Of a DNA stretch of 61,846 nucleotides, positions 19,369-29,218 are shown in pieces; within the stretch, counting starts at the first letter, position 1; each line of letters starts with the position of its first letter. The position numbers were made by a program, and so were the translations under genes. This DNA comes from Rhodospirillaceae bacterium (lineage in GTDB: Bacteria; Pseudomonadota; Alphaproteobacteria; MPNO01; UBA2964). The notes under the pieces were generated by a model that was not told the DNA's origin, did not search any database, and saw nothing but the letters and a program-made list of their open reading frames with translations. The stretch lies in contig PAPV01000021.1 in assembly GCA_002709075.1 (NCBI GenBank), positions 1 to 61,846 on the forward strand. The letters are read 5' to 3'.

Positions 19369-19493
19369 TAAAAAAACAATATAAATCACGTGTTTATTGC
19401 AGCGGTATTATTTTACCTCTAATTTTTTTATACGACTTGAATCAAAATTCAGAAAAGCTTACACATTTTCAGGGTTAATGTAGAGACAATCAA

Positions 19494-20513
19494 ATGGCAG
19501 AAAATAAGCTTCCAATTATTAACATTAAACACTTTAAAACGGGAAACAGCATTATAAAAGAAGAAATAGCCAATGAGCTAGATTATGCATGCCGCAAAAT
19601 CGGATTTTTTGCCATCGTTGGCCACGGAGTGAGTGAAACAATCATGTCCCGTACACGTGCAAAAGCAGAGGAATTTTTTAATTTACCAGAAAGCGAAAAA
19701 GTCCTCGTAGAAAGGCCACCTCAAAAGGTAAGCCGTGGCTACAATAAATTAAAAGACCGGTCACTTTCATATTCACTAGGATTGAAGGCGCCACCTGATC
19801 TCCAAGAGGCGTTCGCGTTTGGTCCAGAAGAAATTGATGGTAGTAGATGGATACCGGAAAATCCAGAAACAGCTATGCTCGCCCCAAATCGTTGGCCTGA
19901 ATTTCCTACAGATTTTAAAAAAGTTATGCTCGAATATGATACCGAAATGCGTGCGCTTGGTGAACGCATGTTGGATATTATAGCAGTTGCCCTTGATACA
20001 GATCGACAATACTTTCGAACGAAATTTAATCACCAGTCAAGTGTAGCGAGAATGGTGCGATATCCAGCACAAGAGAAAGTTCCTGAAAAAGGACAATTAC
20101 GTGCAGGTGTACATTCAGATTATGGGACACTTACCTTTTTAAGAGGTGATCCAGTTCCTGGAGGTACGCAAATTTTATTAAAAAATGGTGAGTGGCTGGA
20201 TGTGAAAACGCCAGAAAATGGGTTTGTATGCAATATCGGAGACGCTTTGGCACGCTGGACGAACGATAGATGGGTTTCAACTCTGCATCGAGTGGGCAAC
20301 CCTCCGTCCACAACCTATCAGACTGATAGAATTTCAATGGTTTATTTTCACAGTCCCAACCACGATGCGATTATTGATTGTTTACCATCCTGTCGCCATG
20401 AAAAAGCCAAATATCCACCCGTAACATTTGCCCAACATTACCTAAACAAAGTTATGAAGGCTGCCCACGCACGAAAGAGTGCAAGCGTCATCGACGCAAA
20501 AGCTGACAAATAA
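19494..20513 (+). CDS. Isopenicillin N synthase-like 2OG-Fe(II) oxygenase
   Basis: A 339-residue non-haem iron oxygenase. The N-terminal DIOX_N-type segment includes ACRKIGFFAIVGHGV (about residues 28-42). The catalytic 2OG-FeII domain has the iron ligands in GVHSDYGTLTFL (about 206-217) and STLHRVGNPP (about 260-269), then the cosubstrate pair Arg-x-Ser in DRISMVYF (about 278). Relatives oxidise amino-acid-derived or xenobiotic substrates; the substrate here is unknown. It is divergent from rplM and sits ten bases ahead of the ArsC-like gene, so the two are probably co-transcribed. Confidence 0.88.
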   Translation: MAENKLPIINIKHFKTGNSIIKEEIANELDYACRKIGFFAIVGHGVSETIMSRTRAKAEEFFNLPESEKVLVERPPQKVSRGYNKLKDRSLSYSLGLKAPPDLQEAFAFGPEEIDGSRWIPENPETAMLAPNRWPEFPTDFKKVMLEYDTEMRALGERMLDIIAVALDTDRQYFRTKFNHQSSVARMVRYPAQEKVPEKGQLRAGVHSDYGTLTFLRGDPVPGGTQILLKNGEWLDVKTPENGFVCNIGDALARWTNDRWVSTLHRVGNPPSTTYQTDRISMVYFHSPNHDAIIDCLPSCRHEKAKYPPVTFAQHYLNKVMKAAHARKSASVIDAKADK

Positions 20514-20523
20514 GGACAGATTA

Positions 20524-20868
20524 ATGTTAACACTTTATGGAATAGATAATTGCGACACTTGTCGAAAGGCGCGAATATGGTTGACCAACAATAAGATTAA
20601 ATTCAAGTATCACGACCTTCGAAAAGACGGCATCCATTTAGAAAAAATAAATAAATGGATAGAACAAGTTGGATACGAGAACTTGTTAAATCGTCGCAGC
20701 ACCACCTGGCGGAATCTGCCCGAGAATGTCAAAAAAAATATTGATATTTTGTCAGTCGCGGATTTAATTTTAACTTCTCCCACGATCCTAAAAAGGCCTA
20801 TTATAGAAAAATATAGTTCTATAACTGTTGGTTTTTCAGAGAAGATACGAAGCACCTTAAGTCAATAA
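20524..20868 (+). CDS. ArsC/Spx-family thioredoxin-fold protein (YffB-like)
   Basis: A 114-residue protein beginning LTLYGIDNCDTCRKARIWL, with a CxxC at about residues 10-13, followed by YHDLRKDGI and, near the C terminus, PTILKRPIIEKYSSITVGFSE. The KRP segment is characteristic of ArsC/YffB/Spx proteins. It is more likely a YffB-type glutathione-linked reductase than a true arsenate reductase, because no ars genes are nearby. The ATG at 20524 has AAGGA upstream; the open frame extends to 20479 but would overlap the oxygenase gene. Confidence 0.85.
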   Translation: MLTLYGIDNCDTCRKARIWLTNNKIKFKYHDLRKDGIHLEKINKWIEQVGYENLLNRRSTTWRNLPENVKKNIDILSVADLILTSPTILKRPIIEKYSSITVGFSEKIRSTLSQ

Positions 20869-20883
20869 ATAATTTCAAATTGT

Positions 20884-22122
20884 CTAAAAGCATTGTTTGC
20901 CGTCGCGGCGGTGAACTTTGACAGGCGGCAATAAAACAGCACCAATAATTACAATTGTTGCTAGAACACCTAAAAAACCAAAGAACCAAAAAAAACCAAT
21001 CGTTTGATCAAAAATATAACCATTTACCAGTACTGCCGCCGATCCCCCGCCGAGACCAATAACAAATTTTATGCTGAACAATCGAGCATGCCAATCCTCT
21101 GGTACGAAATTAACTAGAATACAATTTTCCGCTGGTAAACATCCAGTAACCGCAATCATAATAAATGCACCAGTTATAATTAGTCCAACACCCTCAGTTT
21201 TTATTGAAATAAATACTAAGGGTAAAACAAAAAGAAACATGCCAATATAAACGTTCTTAGGGGACCACAGCGAGGACAAATTTCCGCCAATTATTTGTCC
21301 AAATGATCCAAAAAAAATTACCATTGAAACAAATGCTGCTGATATAAGTTTACCTTGAAAAGTGTCTAAATTAAGCAGCACTATAAAATGTTTTAATGTA
21401 CTGTCATAAAGTTTAGGTAAGCCAATAGTAAACGCCTGAGTGAATAAACCAACAGCCAGAACCGTGATCGTGAGAATTGACATTACACGTATAAGTTCAG
21501 GAGTGGTCAGATCCCGAAACGAAGTCTGTTTCTTCTTTGTTTGTTCCCTTGTTGTCAGCGCCAAATTGGATTTGGACATTAAAAAAACAATTCCAAGTAA
21601 AAGACTTGCTATTCCGGGAAGAAGAAAAGCCGCCCGCCATCCAAATAAAAAGGTTAAACCAGCCGCAATTAATGACGCAGATGCAAGGCCAGCAGTTCCC
21701 CATGCGCCATTTTTTCCAAGCTCCTTAGCTCTATTTTCTGCATGTCGTACTACAAAAGCCGTTCCAACAGGATGATAAATAGACGCGAACAATCCGATTA
21801 TTGAAAGACCAATAAACATTTGTAAAAGATTAGCAGCAAAACCAGTAGCAATGGCAGCCATTCCTGTACCAATTAAATAAATTACAAGCATATACCAGGC
21901 ATTCCAGCGATCACTTATCCAAGCAGCTGGATAGGCTGCAATACCGTAAATCATTGAACCTACAAAAAAAGCGGAGAGTAATTCACCATATGAATGTGGC
22001 CATACTTCACTTATTGTAAGCGCAATTGTAGGGTATATCAGCATAATCACATGGTTCAAGAAATGACCATAATTGACTAAACGAATAGCTTGATTTGGGC
22101 TTCCTGATTTTACTTGTAACAT
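20884..22122 (-). CDS. MFS transporter
   Basis: A 412-residue carrier with about 12 membrane segments. The helix 2-3 loop reads YPAAWISDRWNAW, and helix 4-5 contains GLFASIYHPVGTAFVVRHAENRAKELG, a pattern found in fosmidomycin-resistance-like MFS proteins (Fsr type). The substrate is not assigned. The frame opens at a TTG at 22152, but the ATG at 22122 gives a normal MFS N terminus. It converges with the ArsC-like gene, with only 15 bases between the stops. Confidence 0.83.
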   Translation of the reverse strand: MLQVKSGSPNQAIRLVNYGHFLNHVIMLIYPTIALTISEVWPHSYGELLSAFFVGSMIYGIAAYPAAWISDRWNAWYMLVIYLIGTGMAAIATGFAANLLQMFIGLSIIGLFASIYHPVGTAFVVRHAENRAKELGKNGAWGTAGLASASLIAAGLTFLFGWRAAFLLPGIASLLLGIVFLMSKSNLALTTREQTKKKQTSFRDLTTPELIRVMSILTITVLAVGLFTQAFTIGLPKLYDSTLKHFIVLLNLDTFQGKLISAAFVSMVIFFGSFGQIIGGNLSSLWSPKNVYIGMFLFVLPLVFISIKTEGVGLIITGAFIMIAVTGCLPAENCILVNFVPEDWHARLFSIKFVIGLGGGSAAVLVNGYIFDQTIGFFWFFGFLGVLATIVIIGAVLLPPVKVHRRDGKQCF

Positions 22123-22186
22123 GTTCTTTATTTTTTCTCGCAACAAACACAAGAAAACAAGCTAGCAGAATGCTTTGTTATATGAG

Positions 22187-22510
22187 TCATCTTCCAACAA
22201 CCCATTTTAGAAACTCAGGGTCTCCGCCATCTACTCCTAATTTAATAATACACGGACATTCATAGCTGTGAACCTCTTTTACCCTTGAAATTACAGCATC
22301 TGCCTTAGAAAGACTTGTCTTAACTAAAAACCCAATCTCTTTCTCAGAAACAAGTTTGTTATCCCACCAAAATATTGAATCGATTTCACCCAAAATATTT
22401 ACACAAACCGCTAATTTTTCATTTAACAAGACGTGAGAAATATCTTCGGCTTCCTTCCGCGACGAACTAGTCACATATATCAAACAGATTTTTTCCATGG
22501 CCAATTTCAA
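22187..22510 (-). CDS. cutA: Divalent-cation tolerance protein CutA
   Basis: A 107-residue CutA-type protein. It shows the family's CLIYVTSSSRKEAEDISHVLLNEKLAVCVN start, the core SIFWWDNKLVSEKEIGFLVKT, and VKEVHSYECPCIIKL in the second half. CutA forms very stable trimers and was first linked to copper tolerance; its cellular role remains uncertain. TTG at 22510 is chosen as start because AGAGGA lies seven bases upstream; the internal ATG at 22498 has none. Confidence 0.93.
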   Translation of the reverse strand: MKLAMEKICLIYVTSSSRKEAEDISHVLLNEKLAVCVNILGEIDSIFWWDNKLVSEKEIGFLVKTSLSKADAVISRVKEVHSYECPCIIKLGVDGGDPEFLKWVVGR

Positions 22511-22563
22511 AAAAGTTTCCTCTTAAACAAAGTTGTTAAAAAACTTAAATTTACGCACTAATT

Positions 22564-23751
22564 TTATTTAGTTAATCGATACCGAAAACTTACAATAAAA
22601 AGCCCCAAAATTGCCAGTCCACCGATTAGATAGAAACCTATGACCATACTCGTGATTTGGACCACAATACCAAGAGCAATGGGAACAATTACATTTAATA
22701 ATTGATGACATGTCATTCTTAGGCCAATTAATCTTCCTTGATATTCGGATTTAACCTCTTTGGCTAAAATGGCCAACAATAATGCCACACTTATAGCGAG
22801 AGAAAAACCTCGCAAAGCGGCCATCGCACACTGAAAAATAAGATTTTCTGAAACCGGAACTATTGTAATGGAAAAAATTGAAATTCCTACACTCCAAAAT
22901 AACAATTTTTCAGAATTGAAATATCGGGTAAGCCATCCCGTCCAAACTGAAAAAATACCAGCTAAACCATTTATGGCGAATAAAAGACCTATGATTATCT
23001 CCGAAACACCAACATCGCTTAAATGTATGGTGTAAAATGAGCCTTGGATGCTGGATCCAACTTGGCGCAAGGTGGTAACTGCCATCATGGTTGCGATAAT
23101 TGGCATCGATAAAAGACGAAAAGTTGTGCGGTAATCTGCAAACTTCGGGATTATATTGTGAGGTTCAACGGTTGGAGGTAAAACGGGTCTGGGAATTGAG
23201 AATGCAGGCACAAGTATAATTGATATTAAGGTTCCGAAACCCCAAAGTGACATGGCTAAAAAACCACCGATTGGGCCGAATGAATCAAGACAGATGCCAG
23301 CAATAAAAGGGCCGATCAAAGTACCAATACGAGTTGCCGCAATCATTCTGCCGGCCAAAACAGCACAGCCCTTAAAAACCTGATTTGTAAGGGTTTGAGA
23401 TCCACTCCAACTGATTGAGTCTGCAAGTCCACCAACAAGTTGTAGACAAATAACGAATGGCAGCCAGCCGGAAAATGAATAAAGTAGTGGAGTAATAGCT
23501 CCGAGACATCCAAAAAATATTAACACCTTCCGGACACCGAAACGGTCCATCAATGCGCCGCCTTGTATTGAGAAAAGTAAAGGGCCTATGTAACGTGCGC
23601 TAACCGTTAAACCTATCAATATTGGTTCCACATCAATCGTTGTCAGCCACAAAGGAATGACAAGAGGCACTATATCTCCGAGACTATTGCTAAAACCTGC
23701 TGTGGAGTAAACCGGAATTTGAACACGTTTTGATATGGATAAATTAACCAT
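22564..23751 (-). CDS. MFS transporter
   Basis: A 395-residue carrier with about 12 membrane segments. The conserved loop after helix 2 reads GGALMDRFGVRKVLIFFG (about residues 59-76), and the second half has GWLTRYFNSEKLL. It resembles multidrug-type MFS proteins in general form only. It is divergent from the aspartate dehydrogenase gene (122 bases between starts) and is followed by cutA. The start is an ATG at 23751. Confidence 0.85.
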   Translation of the reverse strand: MVNLSISKRVQIPVYSTAGFSNSLGDIVPLVIPLWLTTIDVEPILIGLTVSARYIGPLLFSIQGGALMDRFGVRKVLIFFGCLGAITPLLYSFSGWLPFVICLQLVGGLADSISWSGSQTLTNQVFKGCAVLAGRMIAATRIGTLIGPFIAGICLDSFGPIGGFLAMSLWGFGTLISIILVPAFSIPRPVLPPTVEPHNIIPKFADYRTTFRLLSMPIIATMMAVTTLRQVGSSIQGSFYTIHLSDVGVSEIIIGLLFAINGLAGIFSVWTGWLTRYFNSEKLLFWSVGISIFSITIVPVSENLIFQCAMAALRGFSLAISVALLLAILAKEVKSEYQGRLIGLRMTCHQLLNVIVPIALGIVVQITSMVIGFYLIGGLAILGLFIVSFRYRLTK

Positions 23752-23873
23752 TAAAACTACCCCCGTGTTCCTATTTTACACTTGCAAAAAAAGCTTTCTC
23801 TAGACGATACTAAATGTTTTTTCTGGTAACGCACCTTAGTTTGTTGTCCGTGTGTCTAAATTAGGAGTAATCA

Positions 23874-24686
23874 ATGAAAAAAATTTCAATCATAGGGTTT
23901 GGGGCAATCACTCATATGCTGCTCAATAGACTAAATGAACATGATCCTGAAAAAAGAGTTGTTATTGATTATATAATGGTACGAAAAGATCGTCTTAGCA
24001 CAGCGAAACGGGAGCTCGCTGACAAAATAAAAGTTTCTTCATCTATTAATCTGTTAATACAAAACAAGCCAGATTTAATAGTTGAATGCGCAGGTCAAAA
24101 TGCGGTGAAAGAATATGGTCCTAAAATATTAAGATCTGGAATTAATTTCATGATTATATCAACTGGGGCTCTTGTTGACAAAAAATTCTACGATGATCTT
24201 ATTTTCACCGCAAAGGAAAAAAATTCAAAGATTATAATTCCTTCAGGCGCGATTGCAGGTATAGATGGACTTGGATCGCTAAAAAAGGGTGGTCTTAAAA
24301 ACGTCCGCTACATTTCTACTAAACCGCCAATAGCATGGAGGGGGACACCAGCAGAAAAAAACTTTGATTTAGATAATATAAAAAAACCGACCAGTTTATT
24401 TAAGGGAACAGCATCAAAGGCTGCGGAACTTTTTCCGAAAAATGCAAACCTTGCTGCTACGGTCGCATTAGCCGGTGTGGGCATGCAGAAAACAGAAGTT
24501 GAACTTGTTGCCGATCCAACTGTGAGCCCAAACAATATAGGAAGCATACAGGCTGAGGGTGAGTTTGGTAGTTTGAAAATTGAATGCCGAAGCTTGCCCG
24601 CTCCAAACAATCCTAAAACCTCTGCATCCACAGCTTTATCTTTAACTTATGCAATATTAAAAAATCAAGAAACGCTTGTCATCTGA
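23874..24686 (+). CDS. nadX: L-aspartate dehydrogenase
   Basis: A 270-residue NAD(P)-binding enzyme: SIIGFGAITHMLLNRL (residues 4-19) is the dinucleotide fold, IPSGAIAGIDGLGSLKKGG (about 121-139) covers the substrate site, and FPKNANLAATVALAGVGM (about 187-204) is the conserved C-domain helix. Aspartate dehydrogenase makes iminoaspartate for de novo NAD synthesis in place of NadB; it can also run in amino-acid catabolism. No nadA or nadC is nearby, so the pathway assignment is inferred. The ATG at 23874 has a good AGGAG upstream. Confidence 0.9.
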   Translation: MKKISIIGFGAITHMLLNRLNEHDPEKRVVIDYIMVRKDRLSTAKRELADKIKVSSSINLLIQNKPDLIVECAGQNAVKEYGPKILRSGINFMIISTGALVDKKFYDDLIFTAKEKNSKIIIPSGAIAGIDGLGSLKKGGLKNVRYISTKPPIAWRGTPAEKNFDLDNIKKPTSLFKGTASKAAELFPKNANLAATVALAGVGMQKTEVELVADPTVSPNNIGSIQAEGEFGSLKIECRSLPAPNNPKTSASTALSLTYAILKNQETLVI

Positions 24687-24709
24687 GACAAGTGTTATCC
24701 TCAAAACAA

Positions 24710-24786
24710 TGGTCGGAGCGGCCAGATTTGAACTGACGACCCCCACACCCCCAGTGTGGTGCGCTACCAGACTGCGCCACGCTCCG
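24710..24786 (-). tRNA. tRNA-Pro (GGG)
   Basis: On the minus strand a 7-bp acceptor stem (CGGAGCG/CGCTCCG), a D arm, an anticodon arm with loop CTGGGGG (anticodon GGG), a T arm with TTCAAAT and an encoded CCA give a standard 77-nt tRNA. It lies downstream of the MerR-ihfA-fabH-plsX run on the same strand, a common alphaproteobacterial arrangement. Confidence 0.97.
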
Positions 24787-24950
24787 TGCTTAAACACTTG
24801 CAATTTTTTGAAACACTACGTCAAATCTAATTTTTACAAAAACCTGAAGAAACTAATTTGTTTATGAATAACATAATCCACACTTTTAAAAACTTACTAC
24901 AATAGTTAATTCCATATTTTTAAAGTAGAAAGAATATACCTCTTTCAGAT

Positions 24951-25391
24951 CTAGTTACCTCGGAGGCTATCCCGAAGGTTTTCTAATTCATGTACAACCT
25001 CAACTAAATCTTTTCTTCTTGCTCCACCAATCAACTCACCATTACGCGCAGTATCAAGAATATCTCCAGGCTGTAAATGCGTAGAAGTAACTGATTTAGT
25101 TTTTTTATACCCTGAGCTTGCTCGAAGAAATTTCTGGGCACCCCTAATAGTGTAGCCATCATCATAGAGAAGTGTTTTTATTCTTTGAAGAAGTTCAATA
25201 TCTTCTGGCCGATAATAACGCCGCCCACCACCTCTTTTTAGCGGTCGAACCTGAGAGAACTTTGACTCCCAAAACCTCAAAACATGGGTTGGAATTTCAA
25301 GTTCACTCGAAACTTCACTAATTGTCCGAAAAGCAGTCGCAGATTTTTTCCCTCGCCGAATCCCTGAGCCGATATTCAATTCTTCAGACAT
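24951..25391 (-). CDS. MerR-family transcriptional regulator
   Basis: A 146-residue protein with a winged-helix MerR DNA-binding domain: [20 protein letters not shown] (about residues 22-41), then [20 protein letters not shown] and [16 protein letters not shown]. The tail after about residue 95 is short and has no cysteine-rich metal site, so the effector is unknown. It starts directly after the ihfA stop (no gap). This MerR gene next to ihfA is widespread in alphaproteobacteria. Confidence 0.92.
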   Translation of the reverse strand: MSEELNIGSGIRRGKKSATAFRTISEVSSELEIPTHVLRFWESKFSQVRPLKRGGGRRYYRPEDIELLQRIKTLLYDDGYTIRGAQKFLRASSGYKKTKSVTSTHLQPGDILDTARNGELIGGARRKDLVEVVHELENLRDSLRGN

Positions 25392-25694
25392 TTAAGCCAC
25401 GCTTGGCCCATTTATTTTTTCCTTAAGAACATTTGACGCCCGAAAGAATAATACACGTCGGGGTGTTATAGGAACTTCCTCCCCAGTTTTAGGATTTCTT
25501 CCGGTGCGCTCACCCTTTTCTCTCAATCCGAACCGCCCAAAAGAAGAAATCTTAACGGTTTCTCCACGAATAAGGGTGTCAGAAATTTCTGAAAGCACCT
25601 CTTCTACCAAATCAGAGGACTCATTACGCGAAAGTCCAACTTCTTGATACACAGCCTCGGTTAGCTGAGCCCGTGTTACCGTCATACCGGCCAT
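25392..25694 (-). CDS. ihfA: Integration host factor subunit alpha
   Basis: A 100-residue HU/IHF-fold DNA-bending protein. It begins [17 protein letters not shown], carries the dimer-core [12 protein letters not shown] and has the family signature [20 protein letters not shown] (about residues 50-69), which includes the minor-groove arm ending in the conserved Pro. With IhfB it bends DNA in promoters, replication and recombination. The ATG at 25694 is preferred because GGGGGG lies just upstream; ATG at 25685 is possible. Confidence 0.96.
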   Translation of the reverse strand: MAGMTVTRAQLTEAVYQEVGLSRNESSDLVEEVLSEISDTLIRGETVKISSFGRFGLREKGERTGRNPKTGEEVPITPRRVLFFRASNVLKEKINGPSVA

Positions 25695-25784
25695 AATCCC
25701 CCCAAAAAAACAATATAATATTTTAACGAAGGCTAATAATTCAGTCAATATTTATTAGATTTAAAATAACAAAGACACCGATTT

Positions 25785-26750
25785 TTACCACCGAATAACT
25801 GCCGCTCCCCAAGTAAAGCCACCTCCCATAGCTTCAAGAACCACTAAATCATTCTGCTTAATACGGCCATCCCCTGCCGCTTCAGAGAGAGCCAATGGAA
25901 TTGATGCAGCGGACGTGTTTGCGTGACGATCAACGGTTAAAACAACTTTTTCAGCCGGCAAGCCAATCTTTTTTGCAGTGCTGTCAAGAATACGCTTGTT
26001 TGCTTGATGAGGAACAAGCCAATCTATATCATTTGCTTCAAGTTTATTTTCAGCTAAAGCCTCCAAGAGGATCGCAGACATGTTTGTTACAGCATGTTTA
26101 AAAACTTCTCTTCCTTCCATTCGCAAGTAACCGACCGTCATGGTTGAAGAAGGTCCACCATCTACATGCAGCAGATCTTGATGTCGGCCGTCTGAACGAA
26201 TATGAGTGCTCAAAATTCCCCGTTTATCGCCTTTCTCCGCGGCGGATAACACTACAGCTCCCGCTCCATCACCAAAAAGAACACAGGTACGCCTATCTTT
26301 CCAATCTAATATCCGTGAAAAGGTCTCAGCGCCGATTACAAGAGCATTGCGAGCCTGGCCAAGCTTAATAAAATTGTCTGCAACGTTTAACGCATAAATA
26401 AACCCTGTACATACAGCCTGAATATCAAAAGCCGCTCCGTGAAAAATTCCAAGATCAGCTTGTACCTTGGTGGCTGTAGCGGGGAATGTTTTATCAGGCG
26501 TTGCAGTAGCAAGTACAATAAGATCTATTTCCGAAACAGAAACTCCAGAATTTTCCAGAGCATTTCTCGCAGCATTTACGGCCAAATTTGATGTTAACTC
26601 ATTATTATCTGCAATTCTGCGCTCACAAATACCCGTGCGTTGTTGTATCCATTCATCTGAAGTTTCTAATGTCTTGGACAATTCTTTATTAGTGACAATC
26701 CTCTCAGGAAGATACGCACCACAGCCAGATAAAATAGTTCTATAAAACAT
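25785..26750 (-). CDS. fabH: 3-oxoacyl-[ACP] synthase III
   Basis: A 321-residue KAS III that condenses acetyl-CoA with malonyl-ACP to start fatty-acid synthesis. The catalytic triad is visible: Cys in [13 protein letters not shown] (about residue 113), His in VPHQANKRI (about 248) and Asn in [14 protein letters not shown] (about 278). Length matches E. coli FabH (317). Its start overlaps the plsX stop by 11 bases, so translation is probably coupled. Confidence 0.97.
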   Translation of the reverse strand: MFYRTILSGCGAYLPERIVTNKELSKTLETSDEWIQQRTGICERRIADNNELTSNLAVNAARNALENSGVSVSEIDLIVLATATPDKTFPATATKVQADLGIFHGAAFDIQAVCTGFIYALNVADNFIKLGQARNALVIGAETFSRILDWKDRRTCVLFGDGAGAVVLSAAEKGDKRGILSTHIRSDGRHQDLLHVDGGPSSTMTVGYLRMEGREVFKHAVTNMSAILLEALAENKLEANDIDWLVPHQANKRILDSTAKKIGLPAEKVVLTVDRHANTSAASIPLALSEAAGDGRIKQNDLVVLEAMGGGFTWGAAVIRW

Positions 26751-27798
26751 CAGTTTTTGCAGCTTCGCTCATCTTTGATCTCTGCTCTGTATAAGACGCT
26801 ATTTCCTTGGTAATGATCTTATTTAAACCATTTTTGACCATATCAGCTCCAACACCAACCGCATTAGCAAAACCAAACCCATCAGCAGACCCGTGACTTT
26901 TCACAACTATTCCGTTAAGACCCAAAAATGTAGCACCGTTATAACTTCTTGGGTCGATTCTAGCCTTGAGTCTTTTAAACGCCCCTTTGGCAAGAAAACC
27001 AGCAACCTTCGAAAATAGTGTACTACCGAAAGCCCATCGCAGATACTCAGTGTATAGTTTCACCGTACCTTCAATAGATTTTAACATTAAGTTTCCAGTA
27101 AACCCATCTACTACGAAAACATTCACGGTGCCCTTACCTATGTCGTCACCCTCTACAAAACCCTTAAAATCAAATGGAAGATTAGGTTCCCTTAATAAAA
27201 TAGCAGCTTTCTTTACTACATCTCCTCCTTTGACCTCTTCCTCTCCAACATTAAGAAGTCCAACAGTCGGTTTTTCTATTCCAAGCACAGTCCTGACATA
27301 AGCAGCACCCAATACGCCAAATTGTAGCAAATTATCAGGATCGCATTCAATATTAGCGCCAAGATCAAGCATTGCACTGTCACCAATCTCTGTAGGGCAT
27401 AAAGCGCAAATTGCTGGCCGATTTATACCAGGCAACATCCTTAATGTGACCTTAGAGATAGCCATAAGAGCGCCTGTATTGCCCGCGGAAACAATGCATT
27501 GAGCTTCTCCATCTCTAATTGCATTTACAGCGAGTTGCATGCTTGATTTGCGGCCTTTTCTTAGAGCTACAGTTGGCTTCTCATCACCAGAAACAAAATC
27601 CGCCGTATGACGTACCGACGAAACAGAGGCCAGCTCGGGTTTAGATTTCAAAAGAGGATTAAGCTGCATCTGATCTCCAAAAAGCAAAAATTTTGCATCA
27701 GGATATCTTACTCTAGCGAGTTCGGCACCTCTAATAACAATCCCAGGGGCGTTATCACCGCCCATCGCATCTAGGGCGATAGTCAAATCCCTTTTCAA
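26740..27798 (-). CDS. plsX: Phosphate acyltransferase PlsX
   Basis: A 352-residue enzyme making acyl-phosphate from acyl-ACP for phosphatidic acid synthesis. Signature blocks are [18 protein letters not shown] at the N terminus, [12 protein letters not shown] (about residue 104), ALCPTE, and [13 protein letters not shown] (about 232). The order rpmF-plsX-fabH is the classical lipid/ribosome cluster. It lies 42 bases after rpmF. Confidence 0.97.
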   Translation of the reverse strand: MKRDLTIALDAMGGDNAPGIVIRGAELARVRYPDAKFLLFGDQMQLNPLLKSKPELASVSSVRHTADFVSGDEKPTVALRKGRKSSMQLAVNAIRDGEAQCIVSAGNTGALMAISKVTLRMLPGINRPAICALCPTEIGDSAMLDLGANIECDPDNLLQFGVLGAAYVRTVLGIEKPTVGLLNVGEEEVKGGDVVKKAAILLREPNLPFDFKGFVEGDDIGKGTVNVFVVDGFTGNLMLKSIEGTVKLYTEYLRWAFGSTLFSKVAGFLAKGAFKRLKARIDPRSYNGATFLGLNGIVVKSHGSADGFGFANAVGVGADMVKNGLNKIITKEIASYTEQRSKMSEAAKTDVL

Positions 27799-27840
27799 CT
27801 CAGAAGTTCCCGTATTTTAAAAGAATGGTGCAGTACCAGA

Positions 27841-28023
27841 TCAGACTTCCATAGCCTCAATAATTTCACGGTTATCACATTGCACGCAGGGGTTAAAAAC
27901 GTGTTTGGGTAGTTTTAACTCACCGTAAGTATTACAATCAACCAACACCGCTAAATTACGGTTATGATGGGATTGGCACATATTACGTTTTGATTTAGAG
28001 GTCTTTTGCTTTGGTTCAGCCAT
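27841..28023 (-). CDS. rpmF: 50S ribosomal protein L32 (partly degenerate zinc ribbon)
   Basis: A 60-residue L32. The N terminus MAEPKQKTSKSKRNMCQSHH matches the family block MAVPKxKTSxSxRxMRR, and GELKLPKHVFNPC matches GELxxPHHVCxxC. Position in front of plsX and after DUF177 confirms it. The four zinc cysteines of the Cys-containing L32 form (CxxC...CxxC) are only partly kept here: VDCNTYGE has one of the first pair, and NPCVQC has a displaced pair. Many alphaproteobacteria have a Cys-free L32, so this looks like an intermediate form. Confidence 0.92.
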   Translation of the reverse strand: MAEPKQKTSKSKRNMCQSHHNRNLAVLVDCNTYGELKLPKHVFNPCVQCDNREIIEAMEV

Positions 28024-28130
28024 ATTTTTGTTCCGTTTCTGAAGCCCCTTTTATGCAAAGCGCGTGTATTACCTAAATTTTGCTATTAGGGCAAGTCTAA
28101 TAGCGCTTACACTATAAATTAGAAATCAGC

Positions 28131-28694
28131 TTACTCTTTTCTCTGAAGTTCTGCCAGCACAGAAAATGGCTTTTGGATATTATTTTTTTTTAACAGTTCA
28201 AATTCTTGTTCATTAAAGACCTGTATACCCTTAAGATTTGCGTCAATAGAACTAAGATCAACTCCCGGTTTTCTCGGGTAAGGATCAAGTGCAAGTCCTA
28301 ATTCAATAGCAGAGATTTCACCAATATCCACTGCATCGTCGTAATAAAATTCAAAATCTTGATCCTCTGGAATCTTTTTTGGCGAAATGTTTTCTTTTGC
28401 AAGAAAGAGCTCAAAACTATGATTTATATTTTTCTGCACCGGCTCTAATGTAACCACGCATTTTTGTGTAACTTTTGCCTCCAACAAACCTGATAGAGCA
28501 AACCAATTTGATTGAGCTGTTTTATTAATTGTTATCTGTACAAAAAATTGTTCCAGCTCAACCAAACAAAACCGCGCAGAAATGTCTCCCCGTTCATGCT
28601 CAGATGCTTCAATTTTCTTATAAAGAAATTCGCACACACCAGAAATAAGTGGTTTAAGAGAGATCTTTTTTGATAAAGGCTGATTAATATTCAC
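28131..28694 (-). CDS. DUF177 (YceD-like) protein
   Basis: A 187-residue protein of the YceD/DUF177 family. The core signature is QKCVVTLEPVQ (about residues 75-85), followed by an acidic stretch with DAVDIGEISAIELGLALDPYPRKPG (about 120-144). Bacterial YceD has been linked to 23S rRNA maturation, and its gene nearly always precedes rpmF, as here. Its start overlaps the stop of the bc1 chaperone gene by one base. Confidence 0.92.
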   Translation of the reverse strand: MNINQPLSKKISLKPLISGVCEFLYKKIEASEHERGDISARFCLVELEQFFVQITINKTAQSNWFALSGLLEAKVTQKCVVTLEPVQKNINHSFELFLAKENISPKKIPEDQDFEFYYDDAVDIGEISAIELGLALDPYPRKPGVDLSSIDANLKGIQVFNEQEFELLKKNNIQKPFSVLAELQRKE

Positions 28695-29218
28695 TATACG
28701 ATCACTTTAAAAACCATCTGACCAGATAGCAAGTCGCTTTTACTCAAATTTTTCAAGTGTGCAGCCTGTAAATTTATATAATCCGCCAAGTCTTTAGCGT
28801 TTTCGATATAATCACGGTCTCCACCATAAACATTTTTAATAACCACCTCAGCCAAAACAGAGGGGTCATCCAGTGCAGCTTCGTAAGCGGCCACACGACC
28901 GTAAAACGATTTGGCCATGGCCTTAACCCTTTTACCCACACCCAAGTCACCAGCTCCCATTTCACGAAGTGATTGGTCCATATCCCTAAACATGACATCA
29001 AAGAGCGCCTGACCAAGCTTGCTATCCGCAATATCTGACTGTTTAATTCTTTGCAATAACAAAAAAACATGCATTGCGATCATCTCAAAACGACCATTCA
29101 CATCGTCGGTTACACCACACTCCGCATAGAACCATGGGGTACGCCCCTGCGAAACTGCAAAAGAGTAGAGGTTTTCAGCACTTTGCTTTACTAGTTTTCT
29201 TTTATTCAAAAATTTCAT
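28694..29218 (-). CDS. Ubiquinol-cytochrome c chaperone (Cbp3-like)
   Basis: A 174-residue member of the family of yeast Cbp3/UQCC1. Recognisable segments are GRTPWFYAECGVTDDVNGRFEMIAMHVFLLLQRI (about residues 25-58) and DVMFRDMDQSLREMGAGDLGVGKRVK (about 75-100). In mitochondria the homologue assists assembly of cytochrome b of the bc1 complex, which suggests a respiratory role here. It is the first gene of the run to DUF177, rpmF, plsX and fabH. The ATG at 29218 faces a divergent BamE-like gene. Confidence 0.93.
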   Translation of the reverse strand: MKFLNKRKLVKQSAENLYSFAVSQGRTPWFYAECGVTDDVNGRFEMIAMHVFLLLQRIKQSDIADSKLGQALFDVMFRDMDQSLREMGAGDLGVGKRVKAMAKSFYGRVAAYEAALDDPSVLAEVVIKNVYGGDRDYIENAKDLADYINLQAAHLKNLSKSDLLSGQMVFKVIV

